Source of the DNA: Chaetoderma sp. LZ-2023a
Taxonomy: Eukaryota > Mollusca > Caudofoveata > Chaetodermatida > Chaetodermatidae
Direction of reading: 5' to 3'
Length of the DNA stretch: 64,000 nucleotides
NCBI GenBank assembly: GCA_034401795.1
Contig: CM067369.1
Location: 90,882,579-90,946,578 of the forward strand
Position 1 is the first letter of the stretch; each line of letters opens with the position of its first letter. Of this stretch, positions 43,641 to 57,267 are shown in pieces. Both the position numbers and the translations under genes were made by a program. Below the pieces are notes generated by a model. The model made no database searches. It had not been told where the DNA came from and saw only the letters and a list, made by a program, of their open reading frames with translations.

Positions 43641-46284
43641 TTTTTGGTAGATGGTAACAATAGCTGGAAAAATATCGTGGTATCACGATATATTGCCTAG
43701 GTGATTGGGCTTTAGAATAAGATGTTTTTCAAACTGATAATAATTGCCACGAAAACCCAACCCTTACGAAAATCATGGCTCATACGACAAATGGAACATC
43801 TATGACATTACTGATCGCCACTAGCATGGATTGGGTGATCTAAAAGCCACATGTGATATACAAAGCAAGCATTAACTTTGTATTTTATGCCATTCTCGCT
43901 GTTTTATTCAACCATTTAACGAACTTCTGTCATAAAAAGAACATTCACCATTTGCAAAACAGAATTCCCAACGCTCAAATCTGATTGGCTAAGATGGACA
44001 TAGGTCTAAAGACACATTCGAAGGGCAAATATAGTTAACTAGTGGTGACTATTGTCCAGTTGAATGCACTATTTTCGACTGGAAAATAATCAGGTCATTT
44101 ATCTAGAGTTGGCCAGTTGAACATGCGCTAAATCTGCATTTGCAGTAAATCTGGAGCGCCTCTGCAGGCGTGAAGATAACACATTTCATCACAGGCTTGC
44201 TATAAAATATATAATTTAAAAATGGACAGTGTTTATGCTATTATAATGTATAAGATTAAAAAATTCCCAATCTATTTTATCAGTCTAATCAGCTAGTCGG
44301 ATCAATTTTTTTAAATCTTATTTCTAACAGTTTAATATAAAATTTTCAAATATTCTAAATGAAGGTTATTATCGCGAGGCTACTCGGTAGACGTCTAACG
44401 GTCTAATTTTCCTCCCATCCACCCACTGGGCTTGCACGATATCGTCCCAGGAGGTATCACGATATATCATGGTGAGAAAATCGCGATATTTTGATATATC
44501 GTATACCTTATTTTATAGCATATGAATTCACGGGGTGAATTGGTCTTGGGTTGAGTTGGACTGCACGGTTTGGCTTATATAGACATATTGGCTTCGCTAT
44601 GAGTTTTCATATCAGTTTTGCCCGAATAGGACTTCTAATTGGTAAATTTGAACAAAAACTTTAAATCCAGTCGCCAAGATGCTTAAAGAACGATCATTAA
44701 TAACACGAAAATATGAAATTTCCCGGTGTAAATTTTTGACGCCTTACACCTTGGCTTAATGTATACCTTGTCCTTCATTGCAGGAGTGAAATTATTACAT
44801 TGGACAACCCAAATATTGCGTACTCTGTTATAATCGTCGTTTATTAGATCAAAATTAATCTAAAAATTTGACATTTCATGTCGTATTTGTGAAAATTTAC
44901 AAATCATGTGATATTAGATCCATAGATATCTAATGTTTAGATCTGATCCGCATTGACTGAGTCCCCGTTTACTTATAATAATTACCCTTCAGATTCGCCT
45001 CGGATAGTTCACCTTGCAGGCTAAAGCGTGTATACCGTCTCATTTAGTTATCCCATTTGTGAACGCACCACCTCTCGCCTCCAAAAGCAGGAGAGCGAGC
45101 AAAATCACGTGATTTATATAATTTAATACTAATAGTTAGCCTTCAGAAACATCTTGGATAGTTCACCTTGCTGGCTAAAGCGTTTATACCATCTCATTTA
45201 GTGATCACACTTGTGAACGCACCACCTCTCGCCTCCAAAAACAGGAGAGCAAGCAATATCATGTGATTTATATATTTTCGCGCCGCCATTTATTGTCAAA
45301 TTTAGTATTAAATATAGATTTTATAAACCATGCTTATTAAGAAATATACAATATTTATACCGTCCCAGGTAATAATTTCACTCCCGTGATCATGGTTTTG
45401 AGGTATACAGTACGGCGGCAAGAAATTGTATCGGTAAATTGCATTCAATTTTCGTATTATTGTCCATCTTTTAAAATAATTTTAAAGAATGAACTTCAAC
45501 TTTTTCTTGACCTATTCCTAATATAAGCCCATCCCTCTTGCAAAGATGTTGGTTTGGAAATAAATTGAACAGATTGCCGTAATAGAAGGCTACTCTACAA
45601 ATACATGACAAATAGGCAGAATATGGCGTGACAGTAAAATTGTCGCAATATTTCGATTTTTTTCAAAAAATCGGACAATCGTGCAAGCCAACCACCCACT
45701 AATCCAACAGGCAGTCCTATTGATTTATGATGACGCCCGTTGTGATCCATTCATAATCAATTAACATATCGAGTAGAGATCTGGGTATTACAGTAGTGGG
45801 TTCCTATCCAAGCTAAGTTTTGTTTGAACAACGTTCCCAAAGCATAGCTCTTATTACTATTTACTACTAGCCAATATTTATTTACGTAGCGTAATGACGT
45901 CGTCAGAATGGTATGTGGAAGGGGTATTTTCCTGTCTAAAATGAAAGCGAGGCTTGCTGTCAAGATGGTGACGTATTTTCATTTCGCAGAAATAGAAATA
46001 ATTATTGGATGTTTTGGCGTTTATTAGCATGAAACATTAAATAAAACCATTAAATGAAGATAATATGAGGATAGCACATGATGATGCAACACATGGGTGG
46101 ATGCAGGGTAAGTTTATTCAAACTGATGAATTGATGTGACAATGATAGACATACGACAGAGACTACCGGTAGTTAAATTTGTTTTATGGAGATTTTATTT
46201 TATGAAAAATCCAACTGATGGTATTACTATTAACGATATTGACGGTAATTGTAAATGAGACGATAACGATAATATCGTGGTACA
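43641..46284. mobile_element. Insert interrupting the RTE fragment (hAT-like, boundaries unclear)
   Basis: Both edges carry CGATATT-type motifs (43629 GGCGATATTGG; about 46275 AATATCGTGGT). The near-identical octamers ACACTAGA and ACACTCAA flank the interval, suggesting a decayed 8-base duplication. No coding capacity. It contains the better defined hAT at 44427-45691. Confidence 0.35.
44427..45691. mobile_element. Non-autonomous hAT element
   Basis: TIR TGGGCTTGCACG against TTGGCTTGCACG (right end inverted), with the perfect 8-base duplication CCACCCAC at 44419-44426 and 45692-45699. It is 1265 bases with no transposase. The internal segment (about 44755-44920) is related to that of the outer hAT at 25450-38157. 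It contains a tandem duplication of about 145 bases (44985-45130 and 45133-45275, sharing GTGAACGCACCACCTCTCGC). Confidence 0.8.
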
Positions 46285-46412
46285 CTCAAATGTCATATAA
46301 AAAGGCCCTTGGGGAGCAGATAGCTAACATCGACATCAGCTCCGATCCAAATGAAGCCCTAACCAAAATACTGAAATCTATGGAATCATCAGCTACCAGC
46401 ACCATAGATGTT
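46285..46412 (+). pseudogene. RTE-like LINE fragment, continuation
   Basis: Encodes SYKKALGEQIANIDISSDPN and a helical Glu/Ser-rich stretch, typical of the linker between endonuclease and RT in RTE-type elements. It is interrupted at 46412 by a hAT. After the insert about 50 bases (47669-47720) continue the frame with LKNNRTMHTYD before homology is lost. Confidence 0.55.
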
Positions 46413-47668
46413 AGGGCTGGGGCGAACATTCGAACCTTCGAATAATCGCGAACTCTGGGAAGACGAATCGTATTCGAACATTTATTTGACAAATCGTGTG
46501 GTTCACGAACCATACATTTTTTTTCCCGCATGTGTTTTCCATCTGTCTACGGCAAATATACGGAAATCATGATGAAAACAATTTACTAAGCACGTATTCT
46601 AGCTGTATACAAGTTTTGAATGATAACCGTAATTCAGATTTACGACAATATTTTGAATTGTTTTCCGAGTAAGTTCAATCCACACCCATGATAGCGTAAT
46701 CGTCCTAGAGTAACACATACCTTCCTCGCTTAAATGGTTTAATTTACCGGCAAATATCGACATTACAAGCCAAGAAAATGTTGTTATCATGTGTATTACA
46801 CCATCTCAACATATTACAGGCTTATAAGGCCTATGTGGCACGCATGCTCCGTCAAAGAAAAGGCGAAGTGAGACATATGTTCTTTGTTATTTGCAAAACT
46901 GGCCATGATTGCCGAGAAATGATAGTGTTCAAATTATTCTTCTAATTATTCTTCCATTACATTTTCATTGGCTATTATAATGAATACCGGTCAGTATATC
47001 CAATCAAAATGCGATGTGCTTTCTCTGATAAAAATCGAGGATGTTCAGCGCGCAATTGTTACCACCGCAAATTGGTCAATGTCGTAAAATGCTAGATATA
47101 GCTATACAATTACAGTATAGATCGCACTAAATGAACTACTGGTAAAACCGCTGTTTAGAACAGTTTTTTCGACCAACTGCGTTTATATGGGCGTATTGTT
47201 TTGCAAAATGTTATGCATTCTAATTATCTAGTAATATCTTGCTACAAAATCCAGTTCAAAGTAGCCAAGAATTTGTATTCAGCAAAACTATTTTAGCTGT
47301 TTAAACTCAAGGAGATGTATCAGATCTAGATATCTGTGTTGTCTAGATGAGGTTCCCGTACTAGCCTGGTTCCCTGTATCGATTTATTTAACTAGGGTCA
47401 TCTATAAAACGGCAAGAAGTAACCAACTAACCATGCAATTAAACGTATTTGATTGAGTGTATTGAACTTATCGGGCTGTTATATACTAACCATTTGTTGT
47501 GTATTTTGTCACTAAAGCCACTTGGAATTTGCAAATGATTTTGTGTTTCACAATATTTCTAATTCTATTTCATCAGTTCAGATTTTGAATATTAGATGGT
47601 TCGTGAACCGGACAAGCATATCGCGAACCGGTTCGGTTCGTGAAAATCTTCACGGACCACAGCCTTAA
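46413..47668. mobile_element. Non-autonomous hAT-like element
   Basis: Exact 8-base duplication TAGATGTT (46405-46412 and 47669-47676). Ends AGGGCTGGGGCGAACATTCG and CACGGACCACAGCCTTAA share GGCTG-GG in inverted orientation. The subterminal regions carry TTCGAA/CGAACCGG-type repeats usual for hAT elements. 1256 bases, no coding. Confidence 0.65.
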
Positions 47669-47720
47669 TAGATGTTCTTAAAAACAACCGAACTATGCAT
47701 ACCTATGACCCTCTCGTAGC

Positions 47721-50107
47721 AGGAAGTATTTTGAGCGGTATCGCATCGCAAAATGCGATGCAAATGAGTACCTGTTGCTACACATTCACAACTTCGCTTC
47801 ACTGTTTGCTGCGATACATAATTTTGATGTAAAATTCAGTCAATTCACTTAATTTTGAAATATTTTTGAAAAAAGTCGCTAAAACTTGCATGCGTTGGAG
47901 ACTGATTTCCGATATAGCCCATAGACATATATAGCTATAGAGCGCATATCTTCATACATTCCTTCACTATGGGACAAATGACTGCCGGTGACGCGAGTTC
48001 AGTAAACACTCTATAGATCAAAATTCTAAAAGCTAGCGATGCGCGCATGCGTTAGCGGTTTCCTACTTCTGGTATAATAATAAACTGTTATAGACTTCAG
48101 TTGTGAGTTTGGACACCAGTCGGAAACTCGCAATATGTATCACCACGGTCGTCGACATATTGCTCGTAACAGACTCTCTTATAAATCTAAATTCTCCTAT
48201 AGGGGGGTATGGCTATTGATCATTACCTCATCATTAGGTAGTGTTATGATGAACTTTAAAAATACAAGTTTATCTAGGCTTATTCTGGTCGATTTAGACA
48301 ATGTTTGTCTTGGAACCTGCGTTATATCATCGCTAATGCTAAACTCCTGTTAGCGCATCCCCTTTTTTAGGCCGACACAGTATAGTTAGCCAGGCTACGG
48401 CGGCATATCGCACTTGATTCGCGCAAGCAACAGATTTAAAATGGCATGTCGCCAAGATCGACGCATGTGCGAGAGTGTTCTCGAGTACTCTTCTCCAAAG
48501 TCGGGAACATACTTTCTTGCAAGATTATTGGTTAATAAATATAACTATATAGAAAGCAACCAATGAATCGCAATGAAACTACCGACAGTAAAGAAAATAA
48601 ACAATGTTTTACGCGGTAATTTTATGTATGACGTAGTAGTATCTCTATATATAGCATTCGTAGTAAAACTAGTAACACGTGGGCCGATCGATACACGCTG
48701 ATCACAGTAAAACCTTTTATCATTAACTATTTACGCCCGTGAAAACAACCATTAGTAATTTTTAAATAAAAATTGTTAACTCTTTTAAGTCATAGTATCG
48801 CAGAAACTCAATTTCATCTTAATAAGATGTTGAATATGTTGCACGTTTTTAAGGGGGACCTGTTGCTCACAGCTGCCATAGTCTGCAACAGCTTCCAGTT
48901 AAGCACTAACACTATTCAGCCTTCTTACATTGTATTACTTGAATGATATGTACTTTGTTTAGCCTACCATTTGAAAGGGATATGTGATGTAGGTTGGTAA
49001 GTTACAAAATATATGTTAACCCTAGTCAATGAAATCACAGTATTCATGGGAGGTACATTATTGATTTTTTCGAAAATAATTTGACTGGTATGTGTTGCTA
49101 CCTTAAGGAAACTATCTAACTAGCTTCCAATCAATGTAATTTCCAAATCTGCCAATACGTATTATCTTATGTTTCCTATACTCCCTGACCTTGGCCAGAG
49201 CCAGTACATGCATATTCTGAATCGTACATATGTTATACTGACAAATGACAATACTGGCTACTGTAGACCTGAAGACTGATACACTATCCTCAATAATTCC
49301 AATATTAATTATTCAATCATCTGTTCATGTCACATTTGTGCAATTTGTGTTAACTACGTGTCGCATATTACACGCCTTACGGCCTACTAATTTTTTAGAC
49401 GGACTACTGATTTGCCAAGTATGGTAGTTCTTCGGACTATCATCAACTTTTCGCTAATTTCGAACCCTGGTTATATTACACATTTTAACACTGATCTCCA
49501 TCTAGATTATTTCGAAACCATGTTAGAAAACACTACATTCCATATTTATTCTTTTCGTGGCTTGGACAACACGATCGAAGCGCCAATACATTATAAAAAT
49601 CATGAATTCTCTCGGCTTGAAACTATTGACTAGTTCCCGGTATAGTACATGTATCAATGACTGCTACATTGGAACCAGTCCTGCATTCCATAGGGAAAAC
49701 GTTTTGCGAAATTGGAAAATTATGCTTTTCGGTTGTTTACGGATTCACTTGCTCATAGCGTGTGTAGACGAAAAAAGCTGTTTTTGATCATGCAAACATG
49801 TTTTGAAACGTTTCCCCATTGGAACACCAACCAGTTTCAACACAGTTTGTTTGCTATGCAAGTGATATGAACTGCTATGCAATATTCGATTTGTTTAGCA
49901 GTTACTGCTACGCAATTTTTTTCCAACAAAATATTCCCTGGCCTTCGACACAATTAAATGCTCAAAAATCCTAGATGTACTACTCCAAGCCAATTGCAAT
50001 GAAGTTGAGCTACATCTAGTGAGACTACTGCTTGTAGACAACAAGCTGAGAGTACGAGCCAAATCAGTGAAATCTGTAAAGTTTGAGACATCAATCGGCT
50101 CCCCACA
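47721..50107. other. No gene recognised
   Basis: 2.4 kb of AT-rich sequence. About 48835-48915 is a decayed member of the TTGCTGC hairpin family and about 49060-49130 resembles half of one. Open frames at 48135-48353 and 49412-49787 have no recognisable domain or splice context. Confidence 0.45.
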
Positions 50108-50328
50108 ATTTCCCTTTCTCTGAGATCTAACAATACTTACCATTCTATTACAGACCCTGCCTCCCAGCCCCACGGAGGCAAGCCATGGGTATCTCTTGTT
50201 TGGCGGCTATGGTACCCGGTTCCAAGAGCCGGTAAAGCTTACTAAGTCTAGAGTCCTAGGGCCCGCTATCCAAGATAGCCTGTATCAGAAGTAATAGAAT
50301 GGTAAGTATTGTTAGATCTCGGAGAAAG
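50108..50328. mobile_element. Foldback derived from DIRS-1 termini
   Basis: Collinear with 37701-37971 of DIRS-1 (internal complementary region through right inverted repeat), including CTCCCAGCCCCACGGAGGCA and AGTCTAGAGTCCTAGGG, but lacking about 50 bases in the middle. Its two ends (TTTCCCTTTCTCTGAGATCT and AGATCTCGGAGAAAG) pair over about 45 bases. It stands alone with no other DIRS sequence. It lies about 550 bases upstream of the TFB1M start. Confidence 0.7.
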
Positions 50329-51146
<818 letters not shown>

Positions 51147-51190
51147 TGAATTCTTTAGTTGTTGAATGTTGATTGTGTCATCTTGTGTGT

Positions 51191-51399
51191 TTAACCCTTA
51201 CCACTCTGATATCAATTTTCCATGTTTTACTGTGTCGATGGTGAAGAAACTGGTGTGCATTTTTCAACAATTTCGGTGGACGATGTTGCTGTCTTTGATA
51301 GCAACATCTTCCAACAAATTTGTTGAAAAATGAAAACCAGTTCATCTTTTAATTTAAATTGAAAATGAAAGATTTTGACATCCGAGTGGTAAGGGTTAA
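51191..51399. mobile_element. TTAA-flanked foldback MITE in TFB1M intron 1
   Basis: Starts TTAACCCTTACCACTCTGAT and ends ATCCGAGTGGTAAGGGTTAA. The central hairpin is GATGTTGCTGTCTTTGATAG / CAACATCTTCC. Same family as 27573-27830. Confidence 0.7.
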
Positions 51400-51550
51400 C
51401 CCTTTACAGATTTCAACTTAGTATGAGTCCATTTGCCTGTCAAGAGAGGACTAGATTTTTGACAATTTCACCGCTGGAATAACTGGTTCGGTGATATATC
51501 AAGGCAGTCATTCTAGTGGTGAATTTTACAGGCAAATGGACATTTTTCAA
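51400..51550. repeat. Hairpin repeat, TCCATTTGCCTGT family
   Basis: GTCCATTTGCCTGT (about 51428) pairs with ACAGGCAAATGGAC (about 51528), with an inner pair around CACCGCTGGAAT / ATTCTAGTGGTGAA. Related copies lie at about 55850-55990 and, weakly, 56880-56970. Confidence 0.6.
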
Positions 51551-52189
51551 TAGAATTGCAGATGCTGGTTTTGTCCGGCTTAACGATCATGGTGTTAGAA
51601 TAACCTTTGTATGGAGCACCTAAAGCCCAATCATATAAACTAAAGATAACTAATGCAGTGTCTTTATTGACAGGTTAGCTTAGACAACCGTCGCTTAACT
51701 TTTTCATGTTGCTTACCAGATGTATTGAAATACAAGTAAGATGTGGAAAGCCACTGTCACAGACAACACTATTTATCTCTCTCGCTGCTGCAAGCCACCA
51801 AACAATAATTTCAATGGGTCATAACTCTGGGCCGGCTCAATATTTTGAAAACATTTTGACTGAAAGTTGTTTTCCAAATATTTAGCAGGTCAAGAGACAT
51901 AAAACCTGGAATATGTCGTCTGCAAAAACTCGGTAGTCAGACGGTTATAGAACTTTGTCATGTAGAGCTAGGGAGTGTCTTAGCAGCCAGCAACCTCAAC
52001 CCTAATGCCCAGATCACATTATACCGATAAAGGATAACAATTTAAAAAAGAAATCATTACTGTGCCAACCCTCGAAATTCGCCACAGCAATCAGCAAAGC
52101 CGTGGGAAAAGCTGTGGTAAACTTAATTTGCCACAGCAAATATTTGCCGTGGAATAAAATTGCAGGCCTAGTTAGTTAAATGTGATTTT
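51551..52189. other. No gene; TFB1M intron 1
   Basis: AT-rich non-coding sequence. About 51840-51895 resembles half of a TTGCTGC-family hairpin (TTTTGAAAACATTTTGACTG). Confidence 0.4.
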
Positions 52190-52591
52190 TATCTCACATT
52201 TTCACGAAGTTGAAAAAAGAGATTTTGGGAGAGGGTGGGAAAATGTTGGCATCTGCGTTTGGCATCCGCTCTGGTTAAGGATTTTTTAAATGACATTTGC
52301 ACCCCTAAGGGTTCATCCGATTTAAAAAAAATACCTTCACAGATGTGTTCTATACGATGCTTAGGACTAGTTTATATCAAAACTATATCGATTTTTTTAA
52401 ATTTTTCTTAAGTTTTTTCAAGTTTTAACTTTGACTAATTTTTGTGTCCAGCTTAATGTTAACCCTATGGTTACGGGTTTTTCAAATGACATTTTGCAGT
52501 TTTTCACCCACAAGGTGGTCATCCTATTTTTCAAAAAATTTCACAGATGTGTTCTATACGATGCTTAGGACTAGTTTACATAAGAACTATA

Positions 52592-54211
52592 CACCTGTGC
52601 AAAAGTTAAGCACCACCCTATTTTTACGCACATGCGAGGGTATATTCATGTGCTATGAAGAAAGCAATAGCATAAACATTTATGTACCCATCCATCTTAG
52701 TGCAAGAGGTAATAATGCAACTAGAGGAATGCTGATTATGATGGTGGGGAAACACTGTATGTTTTTGTTTGAACTTGAAAACGAGGCCTGAATATGGTTA
52801 CGTTGACACAACTGACAACTATTGCCCTACAGTTGACACACGTGGCTAGATTGTCATTAATGGTGTCTGAAAACGAAGTTTAACATCTGTGCACGAGTTT
52901 GAGACTGTCATTATTAATACCGGGTATATCCACCTTGTGCCTGGATGACGGCCTGGACACGACGTCTCATGCTGGTCACCAACCGACTGATACGCCATTG
53001 TGGTATTCGTTGCCATTCAAGATGGAGTGCGTCTGTTAATACCATGTTTCCCAGAATGTCCCAGATATGCTCAATAGGGTTCATGTCAGGGCTCCTTGCT
53101 GGCCATGGTAGGGTTTCGATGGCATTCTGGCGGAGGTATTCATGCACAGCTCAGCACGATGTGGTCGGGCGTTGTCATCCATGAATATAGGGTGGGTTCC
53201 AGGTGCATGATTTACAAAATGAGGGACCACAACTCTATCCAGTATGGAATCTTGATATCTTTGTCCATTTAGTCTTCCAGGTACAGTCAACAGATCCAGC
53301 TTACAATCAAATGAGATGCACCCCCATATCATAACGGAACCTCCACCAAATGGAACTTCTTCCATGATGTTACGTTGGTCGTACGCCGTGCGTCTGGACC
53401 TCCATACACGAGTTCGACCATCTGTGGCATGAAGCAGGAACTGACTTTCATCGGACCAGTGTACCCGTCTCCAGGATCTCATGTTCCAGTGTCTTCTTTC
53501 GTTGCACCACCTCAGACGCTCCTCTTTGTGGTGTGCAGTGAGGAGAGGACGTCTGACAGGTCTCCTAGCTTTCATGCCAGCAGCATACAGTCTCCTTTTG
53601 ACGGTAGACATTGACACTCTATTGCGCATTTCCCATTGCTGGCTGAGCACTCTGCTGTTGGTGAATGGAGATCTCCTAACAAGGCGTACTAGGGCTCGAT
53701 CATCACGGGCAGTAGTCTTCTTCGGTATTCCAGATCTAGGCCTGTCCTTCACCTCGTTAGTTTGCCCATGTTTTGCAATCAAACGACTGATTACAGTATG
53801 GTTAATGTTCAGCTGTCTGCCAATCTCTCTGCATGACATACCAGTGGTATGCATGCCTATGATTTGCCATTTCACACGATCACTTAACCTTCGTCTTGCC
53901 ATAGCGGTTCACAATCAAGAGCTAATTCTCTCTGTACAAATAAACCACGGTCATGAACACAAAATTCCTAATCTTGTCGCCTAAATCTGTATGTAATGTT
54001 CTACACCTCAAACTGGACTTTTACATAACTGAACACGTGTGCTGTTTCCCGCCACGCACGGACATCAAGCGGCGTGAAGTCATGCATGCATGTGCATTTC
54101 GTACTTGGAATTATGTCAGCTAACGCGGAGACAAAAAGTATGGCAGCCTAGTTGTACCATCATGTTTCTACGTTCTATTGTTTTTGCTGGTGCTTAACTT
54201 TTGCACAGGTG
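52592..54211 (-). mobile_element. Tc1/mariner-type transposon
   Basis: Inverted ends CACCTGTGCAAAAGTTAAGC and GCTTAACTTTTGCACAGGTG, with TA duplication at 52590-52591 and 54212-54213. 1620 bases with one transposase gene on the minus strand. It interrupts a repeat unit (AACTA|TA and TATATCAATTTTT), where the uninterrupted sister copy at 52381 reads ACTATATCGATTTTT. Confidence 0.92.
52914..53902 (-). pseudogene. Tc1-type transposase with one frameshift
   Basis: From ATG 53902: two helix-turn-helix DNA-binding modules (MSCREIGRQLNINHTVISRL; STVKRRLYAAGMKARRP), then the catalytic Asp residues in VHWSDESQFLL and IFMDDNARPHRAE. A single frameshift near 53145 separates these from the last part (frame 53147-52914), where SPDMNPIEHIWD carries the catalytic Glu. 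This is the DDE triad of Tc1 transposases, about 340 residues in all. One indel is the only visible defect. Confidence 0.92.
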
Positions 54212-55518
54212 TATATATCAATTTTTGAAATTTTTCTTTATTTTTTTTTTTCAAGTTTTAACTTTGAATAATTTTTGTGTCCAGCTTAATGTTAATCCTA
54301 TGGTTAAGGGTTTTTTTTAATGACATTTGCTGCATTGCATCCACAAGGGGTCATCAGATTTTTTAAAAACCTTTACAGATGTGTTCTATACCATGCTTAG
54401 GACTTGTCCATATGAAAAAGAAATTGATTTTCTTCATAAGATCATTTTTCAAGCCAATGATAAGTAGTCTACAGTACAAGGAATTATTTTGATCTTGGGT
54501 CAAACTGAGGGTAGGGGTGGGGGTCAAAATGTCAAAAGTGGGCACCAATCGATTGTAATGAAACTCCTAGACCATTTCAGATAGAAACTTGAAACTGTCG
54601 GTATGATTACACATATGGACATGGATGTGCATGACACTTATGAAATTTTGTTGTGACACCCCCCCCCCCCCCCCCCATGAAATTTGAAGAAAATGCTATA
54701 GTAGTTCCGTGGTGAACCAGGTCTGCTACAGCATTTTTGGGCCATGGAAAAATTGTCCGAATTTCAAGGATGTGCAATATTCCTATGAGACAGGTCAGAA
54801 CAGAACAATAATGATTCTGTTTTTTGAAAAAATCGGTATCGGTGGAATTGCTTCAAAGGCGATTTTTTTTTATTCAGTAAATTTAATGAATTAATCAAAA
54901 TAATCATTTTTATCTTGCATTTTCACGAAGTTGAAAAAGGAGATTTTGGGAGAGGGGAAAAAATGTCGGCGTTGGCGTCCGGACAGGTTAATCTTTTTAA
55001 AATGACATTTGTGGTTATCCGATTAAAAAAAATTTACACAGATGTGTTCTATGGGATGCTTAGGACTTTTTCCATACTTTTGTCATGTTTGAACATAGAA
55101 TAATTTATGTGTCAAGAGTTATCTTTCTTGGCTGTGTTAACCTTTTTTAAAATGACATTTTCACCCACCCACAAGGGCTTATCCGATTTAAAAAAAAATT
55201 CACAGATTTATTCCTTACGATGCATATAGGACAAGTCCACGTCCTAAAGCAATCGGCTTTCAAATTTTTCCATTTTTTTTCGGCATTTGAACTTTTGACT
55301 ATTTTAGTGCTCATTTACATGCAGATTATATGCTGGTTATGGTTCTTGTCTGTGTTAAGTTTTTTTCAAATGACATTTACTCCCACAAGAGGTTGGGCGA
55401 TTTGAATAAAACTTCACAAATTTGTTCTATACGATGCTTAGGACTAGTCCACATAAAAAGAAAATCGACTTTGACATTTTTTCCGGATTTTTTCACCGTT
55501 TGAACTTTGATTATTTTA

Positions 55519-57267
55519 AAGGGAAATTCCAGTGAAAATCGGGAGTAAGTCAACTAAAAATATACAATAATTCAAAATAGTTGCCACAAAAAAATATGAA
55601 ATACTCTGTTCCATTTGCCGAGAAATAATAAAATGAATATGCCCAAAACGTTCGAAAACGTGACTCGTCGGGCGCATCCATTTTCTCGCAACAAGAGCGA
55701 GAAACCGCGAGATTATGACGTCAACGACACACCAGCAAAATATCACCAGCGCTTTTAGATTTACGTGTTTACTTCGCGTTATGAAAGCTGAATATTAATT
55801 AACCCTTAAATGAACAAATTCTGCTAGGAAAATCAGAATATTTCCTTATTGAACGTCCATTTGCAGGCCAAGCGAAGACTATTTTTGAAAATTGACCACT
55901 GGAATGGCTGGTTCTGTTACTGAGGCAGTTGTTTTAGTTGTAAATTCTCAAAAATAGCCTTCTCTTGACCTGCGTCCTCAACTTGACGATTGCAGAGGCC
56001 AGTTCTGGCATGAGATGGTTAAATCGCAACATGTCTGCATGTCAAGCATGGGCTTGCAGTAATAGAAACTATCACGGAAAGGTCCACAGAAGCATCGGAA
56101 TAAAAAGGAGCTAACTGAAAGATGGCTTCATAACATCGGCACTGGATGGATATCTTCCACATTTAAATTTGGAAGACACAAGTTTAGAACATATAGTCTG
56201 TATAATTTTAAAATAATGTGTCATGCATTTAAAAAAAAAAAGGCACAGTACTTAATTTTAATATAACAGAATCAAGCTCGACAATTAACGTCAGTATTTA
56301 CTTGCATCAATTGTAAAATGGGATTTGCAAACCAAAATGAAAAGATGTCGCTGATTGTCCGGTCGGTCAATTATAGGCAATCGCTTGGCGGCTTACTTCG
56401 TAGATGATAGTAGGTGACAGCTAGTAAATAATGACAAGTGTACGCTAGACATAATTAGTAATTTAGTGCTTTCACACTATTGAAATCCAGCATTATTAAT
56501 CATTTACAATGTTTACTCCCAATTTTAAAATAACTATGCAGAGTGTTGAATATTCTGAATTAAATTTGCCTGGAATTATGCTGCAGTAGCTTCCAAAGTA
56601 ATTAGTTTCACACAATAGGCATATGCATGGTAAATTTTAATCTTTCTGCTTTTCTGTCCTTGAAAGAGTTGACTAATTGATCCCAAATTTTAAAATGTTG
56701 ACCCATATTTACTGCCTGTTGAATATTTTGAAACTGGAATTTGACTGGAAGCATAAGTTGCAATAGCAACAGCTTTCAGAGAAACTACTTTCATCATTTA
56801 TTTAACTAACATATTTTTCAAGAATTTGTTGTAGCTGGTTGATCGCAAACATGCTCCTGGCATAACCCTTCAATGTTTTTTTTAAATTAGAAATTGGCCG
56901 TTAAGAAGACAATTTTTGACAATTTAGCACTACAATGACTGGCACGATCATCGGGACACTAATTGCACTTTAATTTCCTCCAAACACTGTGGCAAAGTGT
57001 CAGTTGTTTAGCCGGTACGCTAATTATCCATGAGATCCAAGATTTACCTCCCCTGGTTATGGCTATCCTCGATCGGGCAGAGAGGAGGTGTGTCGGTGAC
57101 GTCAGCCGCTTGTCCAAAATGGCGCCTCTATCTATTGGTTCCTTTAGCAATTTAAATTGAGGATTTTTTTTATTTGTTGGCATAAAATTGTGCTCTTGGT
57201 CTCAAATTAATGCAGAGAATTAGTACTTTACGTCAGATGCATAAAATACCCCAGTGGAATATCCCTT
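55519..57267. mobile_element. TIR element AAGGGAWATTCCASTG with CRE-bearing ends
   Basis: Ends AAAGGGAAATTCCAGTG (left) and CCAGTGGAATATCCCTTT (right) are inverted. TA flanks both (55517-55518 and 57268-57269), and the flanks rejoin into the repeat block (GATTATTTTA + CGGCTGATTTG). The similarity extends inward: both ends contain GGCGC-CCATTTT and TGACGTCA-CGACACACC at matching inward positions (about 55675-55735 and the reverse complement of 57085-57125). 1.75 kb, no transposase. It contains foldback MITEs near 55850 and 56715-56800. Confidence 0.65.
56715..56800. repeat. TTGCTGC-family hairpin
   Basis: GTTGAATATTTTGAAACTGG, TTTGACTGGAAGC and GTTGCAATAGCAACAGCTTT. The 5' arm and tip match the 28188-28362 palindrome; the 3' arm is decayed. 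A weaker relative lies at about 56535-56620. Confidence 0.5.

Noticed and set aside
49245-49787. Run of short open frames upstream of TFB1M that might be an upstream gene
   Set aside because: No domain or consistent frame; AT-rich random-looking translations.
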